DNA of 64,000 nucleotides. It comes from Polynucleobacter sp. JS-Polo-80-F4. Its GTDB lineage: Bacteria; Pseudomonadota; Gammaproteobacteria; Burkholderiales; Burkholderiaceae. How positions within the stretch are numbered: the first letter of the stretch is position 1; the number at the start of each line of letters is the position of its first letter. The position numbers were made by a program, and so were the translations under genes. Shown in pieces: positions 28,515-36,352 of this stretch. Below the pieces are notes generated by a model. That model saw only the letters and a list, made by a program, of their open reading frames with translations. It was not told the origin of the DNA and made no database searches. The stretch is taken from the NCBI RefSeq assembly GCF_018881965.1, contig NZ_JACVPI010000001.1, forward strand, positions 1,494,018 to 1,558,017, in the 5' to 3' direction.

Positions 28515-30215
28515 ATGCGCCATTTAAATCGAATTCTCTTAGCAACCTTATTCTTATCTGCTCAATCTGCTATTGCAGCTGGCAACGCTGATGTCATTTT
28601 TTACGGTGGCGATATTGTCACTATGAATAAAGCCCAACCTGTAGCAGAAGCTGTAGCCATTCAGGGTGGAAAGATTATTCAGGTCGGCTCTTTGTTAAAG
28701 ACAAAGTCTTTACAAGGTAAAGATACCAAGCTCATCAATCTAAATGGTCAAACTTTAATGCCTGGTTTCGTCGAGCCCCATGTGCATATCTTTGGTACGG
28801 CATTCTCAGAAGAACTTTGGCAAAACATGTCCAACTTCGAGATGCCACATGACACCTTAGACAGTTTGGTTGCAAAGCTGACAGCGTATAGTAAGAATGT
28901 TAAAGACGGAGAGTGGGTTACTGCATTCGGTGTAGACCCATCAAGGACTGATCCATTTATGGCTGAGTTGACGGCCGATATCTTGGACAAGGTATCTACA
29001 ACTAAGCCAATCTTTGTCATGAACCAAAGTATGCATATTGCTTATGTAAACCATAAGGCTTTAGAGATGGCGGGGGTTACTGACTCCACTCCAGATCCTA
29101 AGGGCGGAAAATTGCTAAAAGATAGCAAGGGGCGTTTAACGGGCATAGTTTATGAGGTGCCATCTTTCTATTTGTTCTTAAAAAAGATGCCTGTACCTAA
29201 CCAGGATTTAATTGAGCAAGCGGTTGCAAAAGTTGGTCAGAGAATGGTGCGCAAGGGCGTTACTACTTCAGCAGAAATTTCTCTCGGTGGTTACCTTGGC
29301 GTTGATAAGGAAAACGCTTTATTAAACGACATGACTCACGGCGGGAAGCTTCCTGTTCGCGTTAGGGGGTATATCTATTCAAATGCATATCCACTTACTA
29401 ACAATAGCTATAAGCCAGGTCAGGGTGATGATATCTATAAGCTGATTGGCGTCAAGATTGTGTCTGATGGATCCGATCAAGGTCTCACTGGTGCAATGAT
29501 TCAACCCTATGCATATCCTGCGGGGACTAAAAATACAGGCAACCTCAACTTTACTGAGCAAGAGCTCTATGATCTTGCTAAACCGAGATTTGATCAGGGT
29601 TGGCAAATCTCTGTGCATTCCAATGGCGATAGAGCAATTGAGCAAACTCTGAATGTTTTTCAGAAGCTAGTTACCAAGCCAAGTGACGCTAAGACTAGAT
29701 TAAGGATTGAACATTTCACTGTTCCCACTGAGGCGCAGATTACAAAAGCAGCAAAATTAGGCGTTGTTCCTGGCTTTACTGTTGGTCATACGGATTATTG
29801 GGGTGAGGCATTTCACGATCATTTACTTGGACCTGAGAGAGCTAATCGTATTGACCCAAGCGCTAGCTTGATTAAGAATGGCATGCATTTTGCGTACCAT
29901 AGCGACTCTCCAGTTTCTCCGATCCACCCATTGAAGTACGCTTCTGAGGGTGCCTCGAGGCTTTGGCAAGTAGCGCCGCAAAAGGTATTAAATGCCAATG
30001 AAAAGGTATCCGTTAATGATGCTTTAAAAGCGGTCACTATAGATGCTGCATATCAGGTGAAGATGGATGACAAGATTGGGTCTATTGAGGCTGGCAAGTA
30101 CGCTGACTTCGCCATCGTTGATCAAAATCCTATGAAAACAGATGCCTATAAGATCAGAGATATTCAAGTCAACGAAACCTGGGTAAATGGTCAGCAGGTA
30201 TATAAGAAAAACTAA
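28515..30215 (+). CDS. Exported YtcJ-like amidohydrolase
   Basis: Metal-dependent amidohydrolase (amidohydro_3 / YtcJ type) of 566 residues. ATG 28515 is chosen because it begins a normal signal peptide (MRHLNRILLATLFLSAQSAIAAG, cleaved near residue 23); the frame is open to 28431, but that would bury the signal. The small composite beta-sandwich opens with ADVIFYGGDIVTMNK. The first metal motif HxH is EPHVHIFG, with histidines at QISVHSNGDRAIEQ and RIEHFTVP, and an aspartate in AYHSDSPVSP. The periplasmic location is unusual for many YtcJ relatives, which are cytoplasmic. Substrate unknown; probably an amide or carbamate. It ends the accessory stretch. Confidence 0.88.
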   Translation: MRHLNRILLATLFLSAQSAIAAGNADVIFYGGDIVTMNKAQPVAEAVAIQGGKIIQVGSLLKTKSLQGKDTKLINLNGQTLMPGFVEPHVHIFGTAFSEELWQNMSNFEMPHDTLDSLVAKLTAYSKNVKDGEWVTAFGVDPSRTDPFMAELTADILDKVSTTKPIFVMNQSMHIAYVNHKALEMAGVTDSTPDPKGGKLLKDSKGRLTGIVYEVPSFYLFLKKMPVPNQDLIEQAVAKVGQRMVRKGVTTSAEISLGGYLGVDKENALLNDMTHGGKLPVRVRGYIYSNAYPLTNNSYKPGQGDDIYKLIGVKIVSDGSDQGLTGAMIQPYAYPAGTKNTGNLNFTEQELYDLAKPRFDQGWQISVHSNGDRAIEQTLNVFQKLVTKPSDAKTRLRIEHFTVPTEAQITKAAKLGVVPGFTVGHTDYWGEAFHDHLLGPERANRIDPSASLIKNGMHFAYHSDSPVSPIHPLKYASEGASRLWQVAPQKVLNANEKVSVNDALKAVTIDAAYQVKMDDKIGSIEAGKYADFAIVDQNPMKTDAYKIRDIQVNETWVNGQQVYKKN

Positions 30216-30246
30216 AGATCTTTTGCTGGTAGTTTCAGATCTTTAA

Positions 30247-30270
30247 GCCGCCTTCGGGCGGTTTTTCTTT
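30247..30270 (+). terminator. Intrinsic terminator after the amidohydrolase gene
   Basis: GCCGCC TTCG GGCGG hairpin with a TTCG tetraloop, followed by TTTTTCTTT. A second repeat, AAAGATC at about 30214 with GATCTTT at about 30238, encloses the region between the stop codon and this stem. Confidence 0.88.
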
Positions 30271-30338
30271 GGGGGCTGGAGCATCAGCCTATTGAAAATG
30301 AGAGCTACAGACCCCATATAGGTCTTTGTAGGTGTATT

Positions 30339-30425
30339 TGGTGCCCAGGAAGGGACTCGAACCCCCACAACCTTACGATCGCCAGCACCTGAAGCTGGTG
30401 CGTCTACCAATTTCGCCACCTGGGC
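30339..30425 (-). tRNA. tRNA-Leu(CAG)
   Basis: Read on the minus strand: acceptor stem GCCCAGG at the 5' end (30419-30425) pairs with CCTGGGC near the 3' end (30343-30349). The CCA end is encoded (30339-30341). The D-arm has the leucine-type GGCGAAATTGGTAGACGC. The anticodon stem CCAGC/GCTGG encloses TTCAGGT with anticodon CAG. A long variable arm follows, as in class II tRNAs, then the T arm with GGTTCGAGTCC. 87 nt including CCA. It is the only RNA gene with a recognisable family in the window. Confidence 0.95.
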
Positions 30426-30433
30426 ATGCCTCT

Positions 30434-30439
30434 ATTATA
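30434..30439 (-). promoter_or_regulatory. Candidate -10 box of the tRNA-Leu promoter
   Basis: On the minus strand a perfect TATAAT lies 8 bp upstream of the mature 5' end of the tRNA. The -35 is not obvious. The region downstream of the -10 is short, as expected for a monocistronic tRNA gene. Confidence 0.55.
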
Positions 30440-30580
30440 GGGGGATGGGCGTTTTTAGGCATTTTGAACCCCATTTTGGCTTTTTCCCTTCAGACTTGGT
30501 GGTTTGATACAGTAGCCTTATTCATAACAAAAATAGATATCACTAGATATATACAGGGCATGTATTGCCGAAGGAATTAA

Positions 30581-32971
30581 ATGCGTAAAGCAAAAGACTT
30601 GATGCCACGTGAGGCTGACCGCTTAGGGACAGTTCAAGGGCATCGAGATGGATTTGGATTTGTTATTCCCGATGACGGTGGTGAGGATATCTTTTTATCA
30701 GAAAGAGAAATGTCACGTGTCATGCATGGTGACAGGGTCAACGTCAGAGTATTGGGAACAGATCGACGTGGTCGTCCAGAGGGGCAAATTGTCGAGGTGG
30801 TTCTGCACGCCAATAAGGTAGTGATCGGGCGCCTATTAAATGAAAACGGTGTTTTGATTGTTGCGCCTGAAGATAAGCGCATTGGTCATGACATCTTAAT
30901 TCCGCCTAAAGGTCAAGGGCAAGCAAAGTTAGGCCAAGTAGTGAGTGTGGAGATTATTGATTACCCAGATAGCTATCGCCAAGCAGTTGGTCGAGTAGTT
31001 GAAGTCTTAGGTGAGATTGATGATCCTGGTATGGAAATAGAAATTGCTGTGCGCAAGTACGGCGTGCCACATGAGTTTTCTGCCGCTGCCATGAAAGAGG
31101 CGGCTGCATTGCCAGATACAGTGCAGCAGTCCGATCTGGAGGGTCGTGTTGACCTTCGTGACGTACCATTAGTTACTATTGATGGTGCTGATGCACGTGA
31201 CTTTGATGATGCGGTTTATTGTGAGCCCGTCATGTACGGCCAGACTAAGGCCTGGCGCTTGATAGTGGCAATTGCTGACGTATCTCACTATGTGAAGCCA
31301 GGTCAGCCATTGGATGACGAAGGTTTGTTGCGCGCGACTTCTGTGTATTTCCCAAGACGCGTTATTCCGATGCTTCCTGAAAAGATCTCCAATGGTCTTT
31401 GCTCACTTAATCCAGGCGTAGATCGTCTGTGTATGGTGTGCGACTCGGTTGTCGATAACAACGGTATTGTTTTGGCTTACCAGTTTTATCCAGCGGTAAT
31501 GCATTCAGCACAACGCTTTACTTACGATACTGTTTGGGAGATTCTCTCGAATAGCAAAGGTCCAGAAGCAACGCGTTTTGCACAGTTCCGTCCGTTGTTG
31601 GGTAACCTGTATTCACTTTATAAGATTCTGTTGGCTGCTCGTGAGAAGCGGGGCGCCATTGAGTTTGAAACAACCGAAACTCAAATCATTAGTAATGAGC
31701 TTGGTAAGATTTTGCGCATTGAGCCACGTCTTCGTAATGATGCCCATCGCTTAATTGAAGAGTGCATGCTCACGGCGAACGTTTGCGCTGCTGACTTTAT
31801 TGAGAAAAATAAGCACCTTAGCCTGTATCGTGTTCACGGTGAGCCGTCAGAAGAGAAGTTGGTGACTTTGCGCCAAGTACTGAGAACTTCAGGCTTGTCA
31901 TTGGGCGGTGGCGAGAAGCCAAAGCCACGTGATTACGCTAAGTTGATGCGTGAAATTAAAGAGCGACCTGATGCCAATATGTTGCAGTCGGTAGTATTGC
32001 GCTCTATGCAGCAGGCGATGTACCAGCCGGATAACGAAGGTCACTTTGGTTTAGCTTACCCAGCGTATTCTCATTTCACGAGCCCGATTCGCCGTTATCC
32101 AGATTTGCTGACGCATCGCGTGATTAAATCGATTCTCCAGAAAAAACCATACGTACCTGTATTGCCACCGAAGGTACCGCTCAATCTGACCTTGCCGCGT
32201 AAAGGCAAAGGTCGAGAGAATGCAGTCAATGCCAAGAAATCCCAAAGTGATGCCAAAGCAGGGGCAGCCAAAGGCACTAAGCCACCTAAGGGTGCTAATG
32301 CCGCATTGCCAATCTGGGGTCAGTTAGGTGTTCATTGCTCATCTAATGAGCGACGTGCTGATGAAGCATCTCGTGATGTAGAAGCCTGGTTGAAGTGTTA
32401 CTACATGCGTGATCATTTAGGTCAAGAATACGCTGGTACAGTCACAGGCGTTGCTAACTTTGGCTTATTTATTCAATTGGAGAATCTATTCGTTGAGGGC
32501 ATGGTGCACGTCACTGAGCTTGGCGGAGATTACTTCCAGTATGACGAAGCACGTCAAGAGTTGCGTGGAGAGCGCACCGGTATTCGCTATCGCTTAGGTG
32601 ATCGAGTGCATGTATTGGTCAGTCGTGTTGACTTAGATGCACGCAAGATTGAATTTAGCCTTGTTAAATCCGTTGGCGCAGAGCCTGGCGGCTCTTCCAA
32701 CCGTCGTCAGCTAATCTTAGCAACCGATACGGGCAGGCCTAATAAAAAGGCAGCTCCTCAAAGGGGTCGCTCTGATAATAGGGTTCCGCAAAAGCCCAGT
32801 GGTATCAATGTCAATGCAGCCAAATCCGCAGGAACTCTAGGGGCTAACCAATCAAAGAGTAAAGCCAGTAAAAATAGTAAGAACGGCAAGTCTGCCAACC
32901 CGGGTAGGTCTGTTGGCAAGCCGGCAGGTAGTAAGCCCCCAGTACGCAGCACTAAAGCACGCCGTAAATAA
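30581..32971 (+). CDS. rnr: Ribonuclease R
   Basis: Processive 3'-5' exoribonuclease of the RNB family that degrades structured RNA. 796 residues. Two cold-shock domains come first (GTVQGHRDGFGFVIPDDGGEDIFLSEREM...), then the RNB catalytic domain with DGADARDFDDAVYCE (metal aspartates, near residue 205-219). The S1 domain near residues 610-690 (GTVTGVANFGLFIQLENLFVEGMVHV) is followed by a lysine/serine/glycine-rich tail of about 100 residues. It lacks the full N-terminal HTH of E. coli RNase R. Near residues 522-580 the RNB domain holds a proline/lysine/alanine-rich insert. A GAAGGA ribosome binding site precedes ATG 30581. Confidence 0.95.
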   Translation: MRKAKDLMPREADRLGTVQGHRDGFGFVIPDDGGEDIFLSEREMSRVMHGDRVNVRVLGTDRRGRPEGQIVEVVLHANKVVIGRLLNENGVLIVAPEDKRIGHDILIPPKGQGQAKLGQVVSVEIIDYPDSYRQAVGRVVEVLGEIDDPGMEIEIAVRKYGVPHEFSAAAMKEAAALPDTVQQSDLEGRVDLRDVPLVTIDGADARDFDDAVYCEPVMYGQTKAWRLIVAIADVSHYVKPGQPLDDEGLLRATSVYFPRRVIPMLPEKISNGLCSLNPGVDRLCMVCDSVVDNNGIVLAYQFYPAVMHSAQRFTYDTVWEILSNSKGPEATRFAQFRPLLGNLYSLYKILLAAREKRGAIEFETTETQIISNELGKILRIEPRLRNDAHRLIEECMLTANVCAADFIEKNKHLSLYRVHGEPSEEKLVTLRQVLRTSGLSLGGGEKPKPRDYAKLMREIKERPDANMLQSVVLRSMQQAMYQPDNEGHFGLAYPAYSHFTSPIRRYPDLLTHRVIKSILQKKPYVPVLPPKVPLNLTLPRKGKGRENAVNAKKSQSDAKAGAAKGTKPPKGANAALPIWGQLGVHCSSNERRADEASRDVEAWLKCYYMRDHLGQEYAGTVTGVANFGLFIQLENLFVEGMVHVTELGGDYFQYDEARQELRGERTGIRYRLGDRVHVLVSRVDLDARKIEFSLVKSVGAEPGGSSNRRQLILATDTGRPNKKAAPQRGRSDNRVPQKPSGINVNAAKSAGTLGANQSKSKASKNSKNGKSANPGRSVGKPAGSKPPVRSTKARRK

Positions 32972-33029
32972 AGATTAATTAGAAAAATAACAAAAAAGTA
33001 AGTTCAAAAAATAAGATGAAGCAAACCAA

Positions 33030-33797
33030 ATGAAGCAAATACTAGTAGGTTTTCATGCAGTGCAAGCGCGTTTACGAGTAGATCCAGATAGCTTGAAGTC
33101 TGTGTACTTTGACTCTGGTCGTCGTGATAGACGTATGGGGGATTTCTTAAAACAAGCCGAAGAGATTTTAGGTGAGCGTTTACATGCCGCTGATGCTGAG
33201 CGTTTGCATAAGCTGACAGGCCATGATCGTCACCAAGGTGTTGTTGCCTTAGCTGAAAAAATGACCGTTGCACGCACTATTACTGAAGTGGTTGAAGATG
33301 CCGAGAGTGCTCAGAAGAAGCCATTGTTCCTAGTGTTAGATGGTATTACTGATCCCCATAACTTTGGTGCTTGTCTACGTGTAGCGGATGGTTCTGGCGT
33401 AGATGCCGTAGTGGTTCCTAAAGATCGCTCAGCATCTATTAATGCCACTGTTAGTAAAGTGTCTAGCGGTGCATCAGAGGTGATTCCAGTCATTACGGTT
33501 ACCAACCTCGTACGTAGTATGAAAGAGATGCAAGAAGCTGGTGTTTGGCTCATCGGTACCGATGACGAAGCCACCAAATCAATCTATGATCTCGACCTCA
33601 CAGGCCCGATTGCGATTGTGATGGGTGCTGAAGGCGAGGGTATGCGCCGCCTAACAAAAGAAACCTGTGATGAGCTCGTCCGGATCCCAATGCAAGGTGC
33701 TGTCTCAAGTTTGAATGTATCCGTTGCAAGTGGCGTATGCTTATATGAGGCATTAAGACAGCGCCTAGCTAAAGAGAAAGAAAAAGCTGCCAAGTAA
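33030..33797 (+). CDS. rlmB: 23S rRNA (guanosine(2251)-2'-O)-methyltransferase RlmB
   Basis: SpoU-family enzyme with a trefoil-knot SAM site that methylates the ribose of G2251. 255 residues. An N-terminal L30e-like RNA-binding part (about 1-80) is followed by the SpoU domain with LDGITDPHNFGACLRVADGSGVD near residue 110. The knot motifs are IVMGAEGEGMRRLTKETCDELVRIPM and LNVSVASGVCLYEALRQ. rnr precedes it by 58 bp. This rnr-rlmB pairing is the standard proteobacterial arrangement. Confidence 0.96.
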   Translation: MKQILVGFHAVQARLRVDPDSLKSVYFDSGRRDRRMGDFLKQAEEILGERLHAADAERLHKLTGHDRHQGVVALAEKMTVARTITEVVEDAESAQKKPLFLVLDGITDPHNFGACLRVADGSGVDAVVVPKDRSASINATVSKVSSGASEVIPVITVTNLVRSMKEMQEAGVWLIGTDDEATKSIYDLDLTGPIAIVMGAEGEGMRRLTKETCDELVRIPMQGAVSSLNVSVASGVCLYEALRQRLAKEKEKAAK

Positions 33798-33812
33798 AAC
33801 AAGGAGCTTCAT

Positions 33813-33998
33813 ATGAAATGCAATATCGGACACACTGATCGCGTTTTACGAATGACTGTCGGGATCACGCTGATGGGTCTTGCTGGCTTTGGTATTACAG
33901 GCCCTTGGGCTTGGATCGGCATCATTCCATTATTAACAGGAATGATCGGCAATTGCCCAGCTTATTCAATACTGGGTATTAATACTGCCAAGAAGTAG
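33813..33998 (+). CDS. DUF2892 small inner-membrane protein
   Basis: 61 residues with two predicted membrane helices: residues 17-34 (TVGITLMGLAGFGITG region) and 36-55. The N-terminal MKCNIGHTDRVLRMTVG and the GNCPAYSILGI near the C-terminus, with one cysteine in each, are the typical DUF2892 pattern also found as the membrane tail of YgaP-type rhodaneses. Function unknown. It is 15 bp downstream of rlmB with an AAGGAG ribosome binding site, so it is in that operon. It ends convergently 23 bp before the tal stop. Confidence 0.85.
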   Translation: MKCNIGHTDRVLRMTVGITLMGLAGFGITGPWAWIGIIPLLTGMIGNCPAYSILGINTAKK

Positions 33999-34008
33999 TT
34001 GAAAGGAA

Positions 34009-34038
34009 TGCTACTGCTTAATCACTGAGCCAGTAGCA
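34009..34038. terminator. Inverted repeat between DUF2892 and tal, spanning the tal stop codon
   Basis: Perfect 8-bp arms TGCTACTG (34009-34016) and CAGTAGCA (34031-34038) with a 14-nt loop. In the minus direction it is followed by TTCCTTT, a weak T tract, and its 5' arm lies inside the tal coding end. It may terminate both convergent transcripts. Confidence 0.5.
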
Positions 34039-34999
34039 CTTCCAATTTCTCTGTATCCACGCAGAAGTTCCGAATCCCTTCAGCCAATTTCTCTGTTGCC
34101 ATAGCATCATTGTTCAATTGCAGGCGGAAACTAGATTCATCTAGTTTTAGCGGCGTAATACCTTCAGCCTGTAAAGCTGTTTGCGCATTAGCAGTATTCA
34201 GTTTTTTCTCAACAGCCGCATTGCTGCTTTGAAGTTCAGCCAATAGCTCTGGACTGATGGTCAAAAGGTCACAACCAGCGAGCTCTAGGATCTGGCTGGT
34301 ATTGCGAAAGCTGGCCCCCATGATTTCAGTAGAGATGCCAAAGTACTTGTAGTAGTGAAAAATTCTCTTTACTGAGGTCACGCCAGGATCATTTGCTCCA
34401 CCATTAGCACTATCACTCCAGTTAGCGCCTAACTTGGCTTTATTCCAATCGGTAATTCGACCCACAAATGGCGAAATGAGTTTTGCGCTAGCTGCGCCAC
34501 ATGCTGCTGCCTGAATTAAAGAGAAGAGCAGAGTCATATTGCAATGAATCCCTTGCGCCTCTAATTCTTTTGCGGCAGCAATACCTTCCCATGTGCCTGC
34601 CAGCTTAATCAAAATGCGCTTGCGATCAATACCATGAGATTCATATAAAGCAATTAAATGCTTGGCCTTAGTTACGGTACCTTTGGTATCGAAAGATAGT
34701 CTGGCATCTACCTCGGTAGAAACACGTCCCGGAACAATCTTCAGAATCTCTAAGCCAAAGGCAACCAAGATGTAATCTACCAATTCAGTGGGACTCATAC
34801 CTGGGTGAGCTGCTTTAACTGAGTTCACCAAATCCTGGTAATTGCTTTGCTGGGCAGCCTTTAGGATCAAGGAGGGGTTGGTAGTCGCATCTTGCGGCTG
34901 AAACGCCTGCATACGCTCAAAATCGCCCGTATCGGCCACAACCGTGGTGAGTTTCTTCAGTTGTTCCAGTTGGCTTAGTGACGAAGGGGTGCTATTCAT
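34022..34999 (-). CDS. tal: Transaldolase
   Basis: Pentose phosphate pathway enzyme moving a dihydroxyacetone unit between sugar phosphates. 325 residues, class I (TalB-like) length. The Schiff-base lysine is K132 in [12 protein letters not shown]. The N-terminal DATTNPSLI motif, near residue 38, and the [15 protein letters not shown] segment near 220 are characteristic. It is divergent from rpiA, 93 bp apart, so two non-oxidative pentose phosphate genes share a control region. Confidence 0.96.
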   Translation of the reverse strand: MNSTPSSLSQLEQLKKLTTVVADTGDFERMQAFQPQDATTNPSLILKAAQQSNYQDLVNSVKAAHPGMSPTELVDYILVAFGLEILKIVPGRVSTEVDARLSFDTKGTVTKAKHLIALYESHGIDRKRILIKLAGTWEGIAAAKELEAQGIHCNMTLLFSLIQAAACGAASAKLISPFVGRITDWNKAKLGANWSDSANGGANDPGVTSVKRIFHYYKYFGISTEIMGASFRNTSQILELAGCDLLTISPELLAELQSSNAAVEKKLNTANAQTALQAEGITPLKLDESSFRLQLNNDAMATEKLAEGIRNFCVDTEKLEVLLAQ

Positions 35000-35092
35000 G
35001 GGCTTGCTCGCTGCTCTAGGGTAGTTTTCTGATAGATATCATATGATAGATGGATTAATTACTCAGTTCCAGTAAAGGCATTTGATAGCTAT

Positions 35093-35803
35093 ATGAATCA
35101 AGATCAATTAAAGCAAATGGTGGGCGAAGCAGCTAGAGACGAAGTACTTAAGCTGCCTGCCGGGCAGGTTTTGGGTATTGGCACAGGCTCGACTGCAAAC
35201 TGCTTTATTGATGCGCTTGCTCCGTTTAAAGATCATTTTGTGGGCACGGTATCAAGCTCTAATGCGACTACCGAACGATTACTGAAGCATGGATTTAAAG
35301 TGCTAGACCCAAACGATGTGCAAGGACTTCCTGCATACGTAGACGGCGCTGATGAAATTGATCCTTTGGGCCATATGATTAAGGGCGGCGGCGGGGCGCT
35401 TACACGAGAAAAAATTATCGCCTCCATGGCTAAGCAATTTATATGTATCTGTGATTCATCCAAGCAAGTGCCGGTGCTGGGCAACTTTGCATTGCCAGTA
35501 GAGATCATTCCACTCTCACAGGGCGTAGTTAGTCGTGAGTTAGAAAAATTAGGTGGCAAGGTCAGTCTGCGTTTAGCAAAGAGTACAAGAGCTGATCTCA
35601 ATCAAACGCCAAGCGAGCCCTTTGTAACCGATAACGGTGGCTGGATCTTGGATGTAGCGGGTTTGAAGATTGCTGATCCCTTAAAGATGGAAGTGCAAAT
35701 CAATCAAATCGCTGGAGTGATTACCGTCGGTCTGTTCGCAAAAGAGAAAGCCAATATTTTGTTGGTTAGCAATTCTGCAGGCGTTGAGAGAATTGCACTT
35801 TAG
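35093..35803 (+). CDS. rpiA: Ribose-5-phosphate isomerase A
   Basis: Interconverts ribose 5-phosphate and ribulose 5-phosphate. 236 residues. GIGTGSTANCFID near residue 27 is the phosphate loop. VDGADEIDPLG near residue 83 holds the catalytic-site aspartates, followed by KGGGGALTREKI. The ending segment VGLFAKEKANILLV is typical. It is divergent from tal and followed by a hairpin that also terminates the opposing small RNA candidate. Confidence 0.96.
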   Translation: MNQDQLKQMVGEAARDEVLKLPAGQVLGIGTGSTANCFIDALAPFKDHFVGTVSSSNATTERLLKHGFKVLDPNDVQGLPAYVDGADEIDPLGHMIKGGGGALTREKIIASMAKQFICICDSSKQVPVLGNFALPVEIIPLSQGVVSRELEKLGGKVSLRLAKSTRADLNQTPSEPFVTDNGGWILDVAGLKIADPLKMEVQINQIAGVITVGLFAKEKANILLVSNSAGVERIAL

Positions 35804-35805
35804 AT

Positions 35806-35966
35806 ATTAAAAAACCCGACGGGGTATGCCCATCGGGTTTGTCTGCCATGGTATGCATGGCGCAGGCTCTCGGAAGGTATTTAGTTCCTTAGCCTATAAG
35901 TACATAGATGTACTTATTTGAAGTGGCTTTCGCCAATGTAGCGAAGCACTATAACTGCCTCACCAC
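35806..35966 (-). ncRNA. Candidate small RNA with five consecutive hairpins
   Basis: About 160 nt on the minus strand between yggX and rpiA. It has its own promoter (35973-36000) and a strong terminator (35812-35840 with six Ts). From 5' to 3' I see these stems: imperfect GTG-CTTCGC / GCGAA-AG-CCAC (35923-35949); perfect ATAAGTACAT / ATGTACTTAT (35896-35917); GGCT-AAGG / CCTT-AGCC with internal unpaired bases (35865-35894); GCCATG / CATGGC with a 5-nt loop (35845-35861); and the terminator. No ORF with a ribosome binding site is seen inside. It matches none of 6S, tmRNA, SRP RNA or a riboswitch I know. With Hfq encoded in the same window, a trans-acting sRNA is a reasonable idea but unproven. 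Confidence 0.55.
35812..35840 (-). terminator. Intrinsic terminator of the small RNA, possibly shared with rpiA
   Basis: Arms AAACCCGA (35812-35819) and TCGGGTTT (35833-35840), with additional GGG/CCC pairing inside. On the minus strand the stem is followed by a run of Ts (GGGTTTTTTAATA). On the plus strand only TTTG follows, so rpiA termination would be weaker. Confidence 0.8.
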
Positions 35967-35972
35967 AACTTC

Positions 35973-36000
35973 ATCCTACGCTTATCTTTGGCGGTGTCAA
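35973..36000 (-). promoter_or_regulatory. Sigma-70-like promoter of the small RNA candidate
   Basis: On the minus strand a perfect -35 TTGACA (35995-36000) is followed after 16 bp by TAGGAT (35973-35978), which matches four of six -10 positions including the first two and last two bases. Transcription would start about 35964-35967. It lies 39 bp beyond the yggX stop codon. Confidence 0.6.
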
Positions 36001-36038
36001 CACCCCAAATCAATAATTAATTAAAAGCTAATGAATAT

Positions 36039-36311
36039 TTATTCTGCTGGAGGCACATAACCTTGCGCCATGTCAGCTCCACCCTCAAAGAAGTACTTTT
36101 CTACCTGCTTTAAGAGGTACTGACGTGCGCGGGGGTCTGCCATATTGAGGCGGTTTTCATTAATCAACATCGTTTGGTGTTTTAACCAAGCCGCCCAAGC
36201 CTCTTTAGAAACCTGATTCCAAACCTTTTTACCTAGCTCGCCCGGAAGCGGGGCAAAATCCATTCCCTCAGCTTCTTTATTGAGTTTGATACATTGAACC
36301 ATGCGTGCCAT
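36039..36311 (-). CDS. Fe(2+)-trafficking protein YggX family
   Basis: Small cytoplasmic protein of 90 residues linked in enterobacteria to protection of iron-sulfur clusters against oxidation. The N-terminal [27 protein letters not shown] contains the conserved cysteine C7. [28 protein letters not shown] and [17 protein letters not shown] are the family hallmarks. It is 41 bp downstream of argA and probably cotranscribed with it. Confidence 0.94.
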   Translation of the reverse strand: MARMVQCIKLNKEAEGMDFAPLPGELGKKVWNQVSKEAWAAWLKHQTMLINENRLNMADPRARQYLLKQVEKYFFEGGADMAQGYVPPAE

Positions 36312-36352
36312 CTGTAATACCTTTCTAGTAATTCTTAAGTTGCTTGGATTGC

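Noticed and set aside
30332-30580. ORF of 82 residues over the tRNA-Leu gene
   Set aside because: It is antisense to the tRNA and shows the familiar spurious peptide ([11 protein letters not shown]) produced by tRNA complements; no ribosome binding site.
35806-35966. Small RNA as 6S RNA
   Set aside because: It lacks the long closing stem and large central bubble of 6S RNA, and its 3' end is a terminator hairpin of its own.
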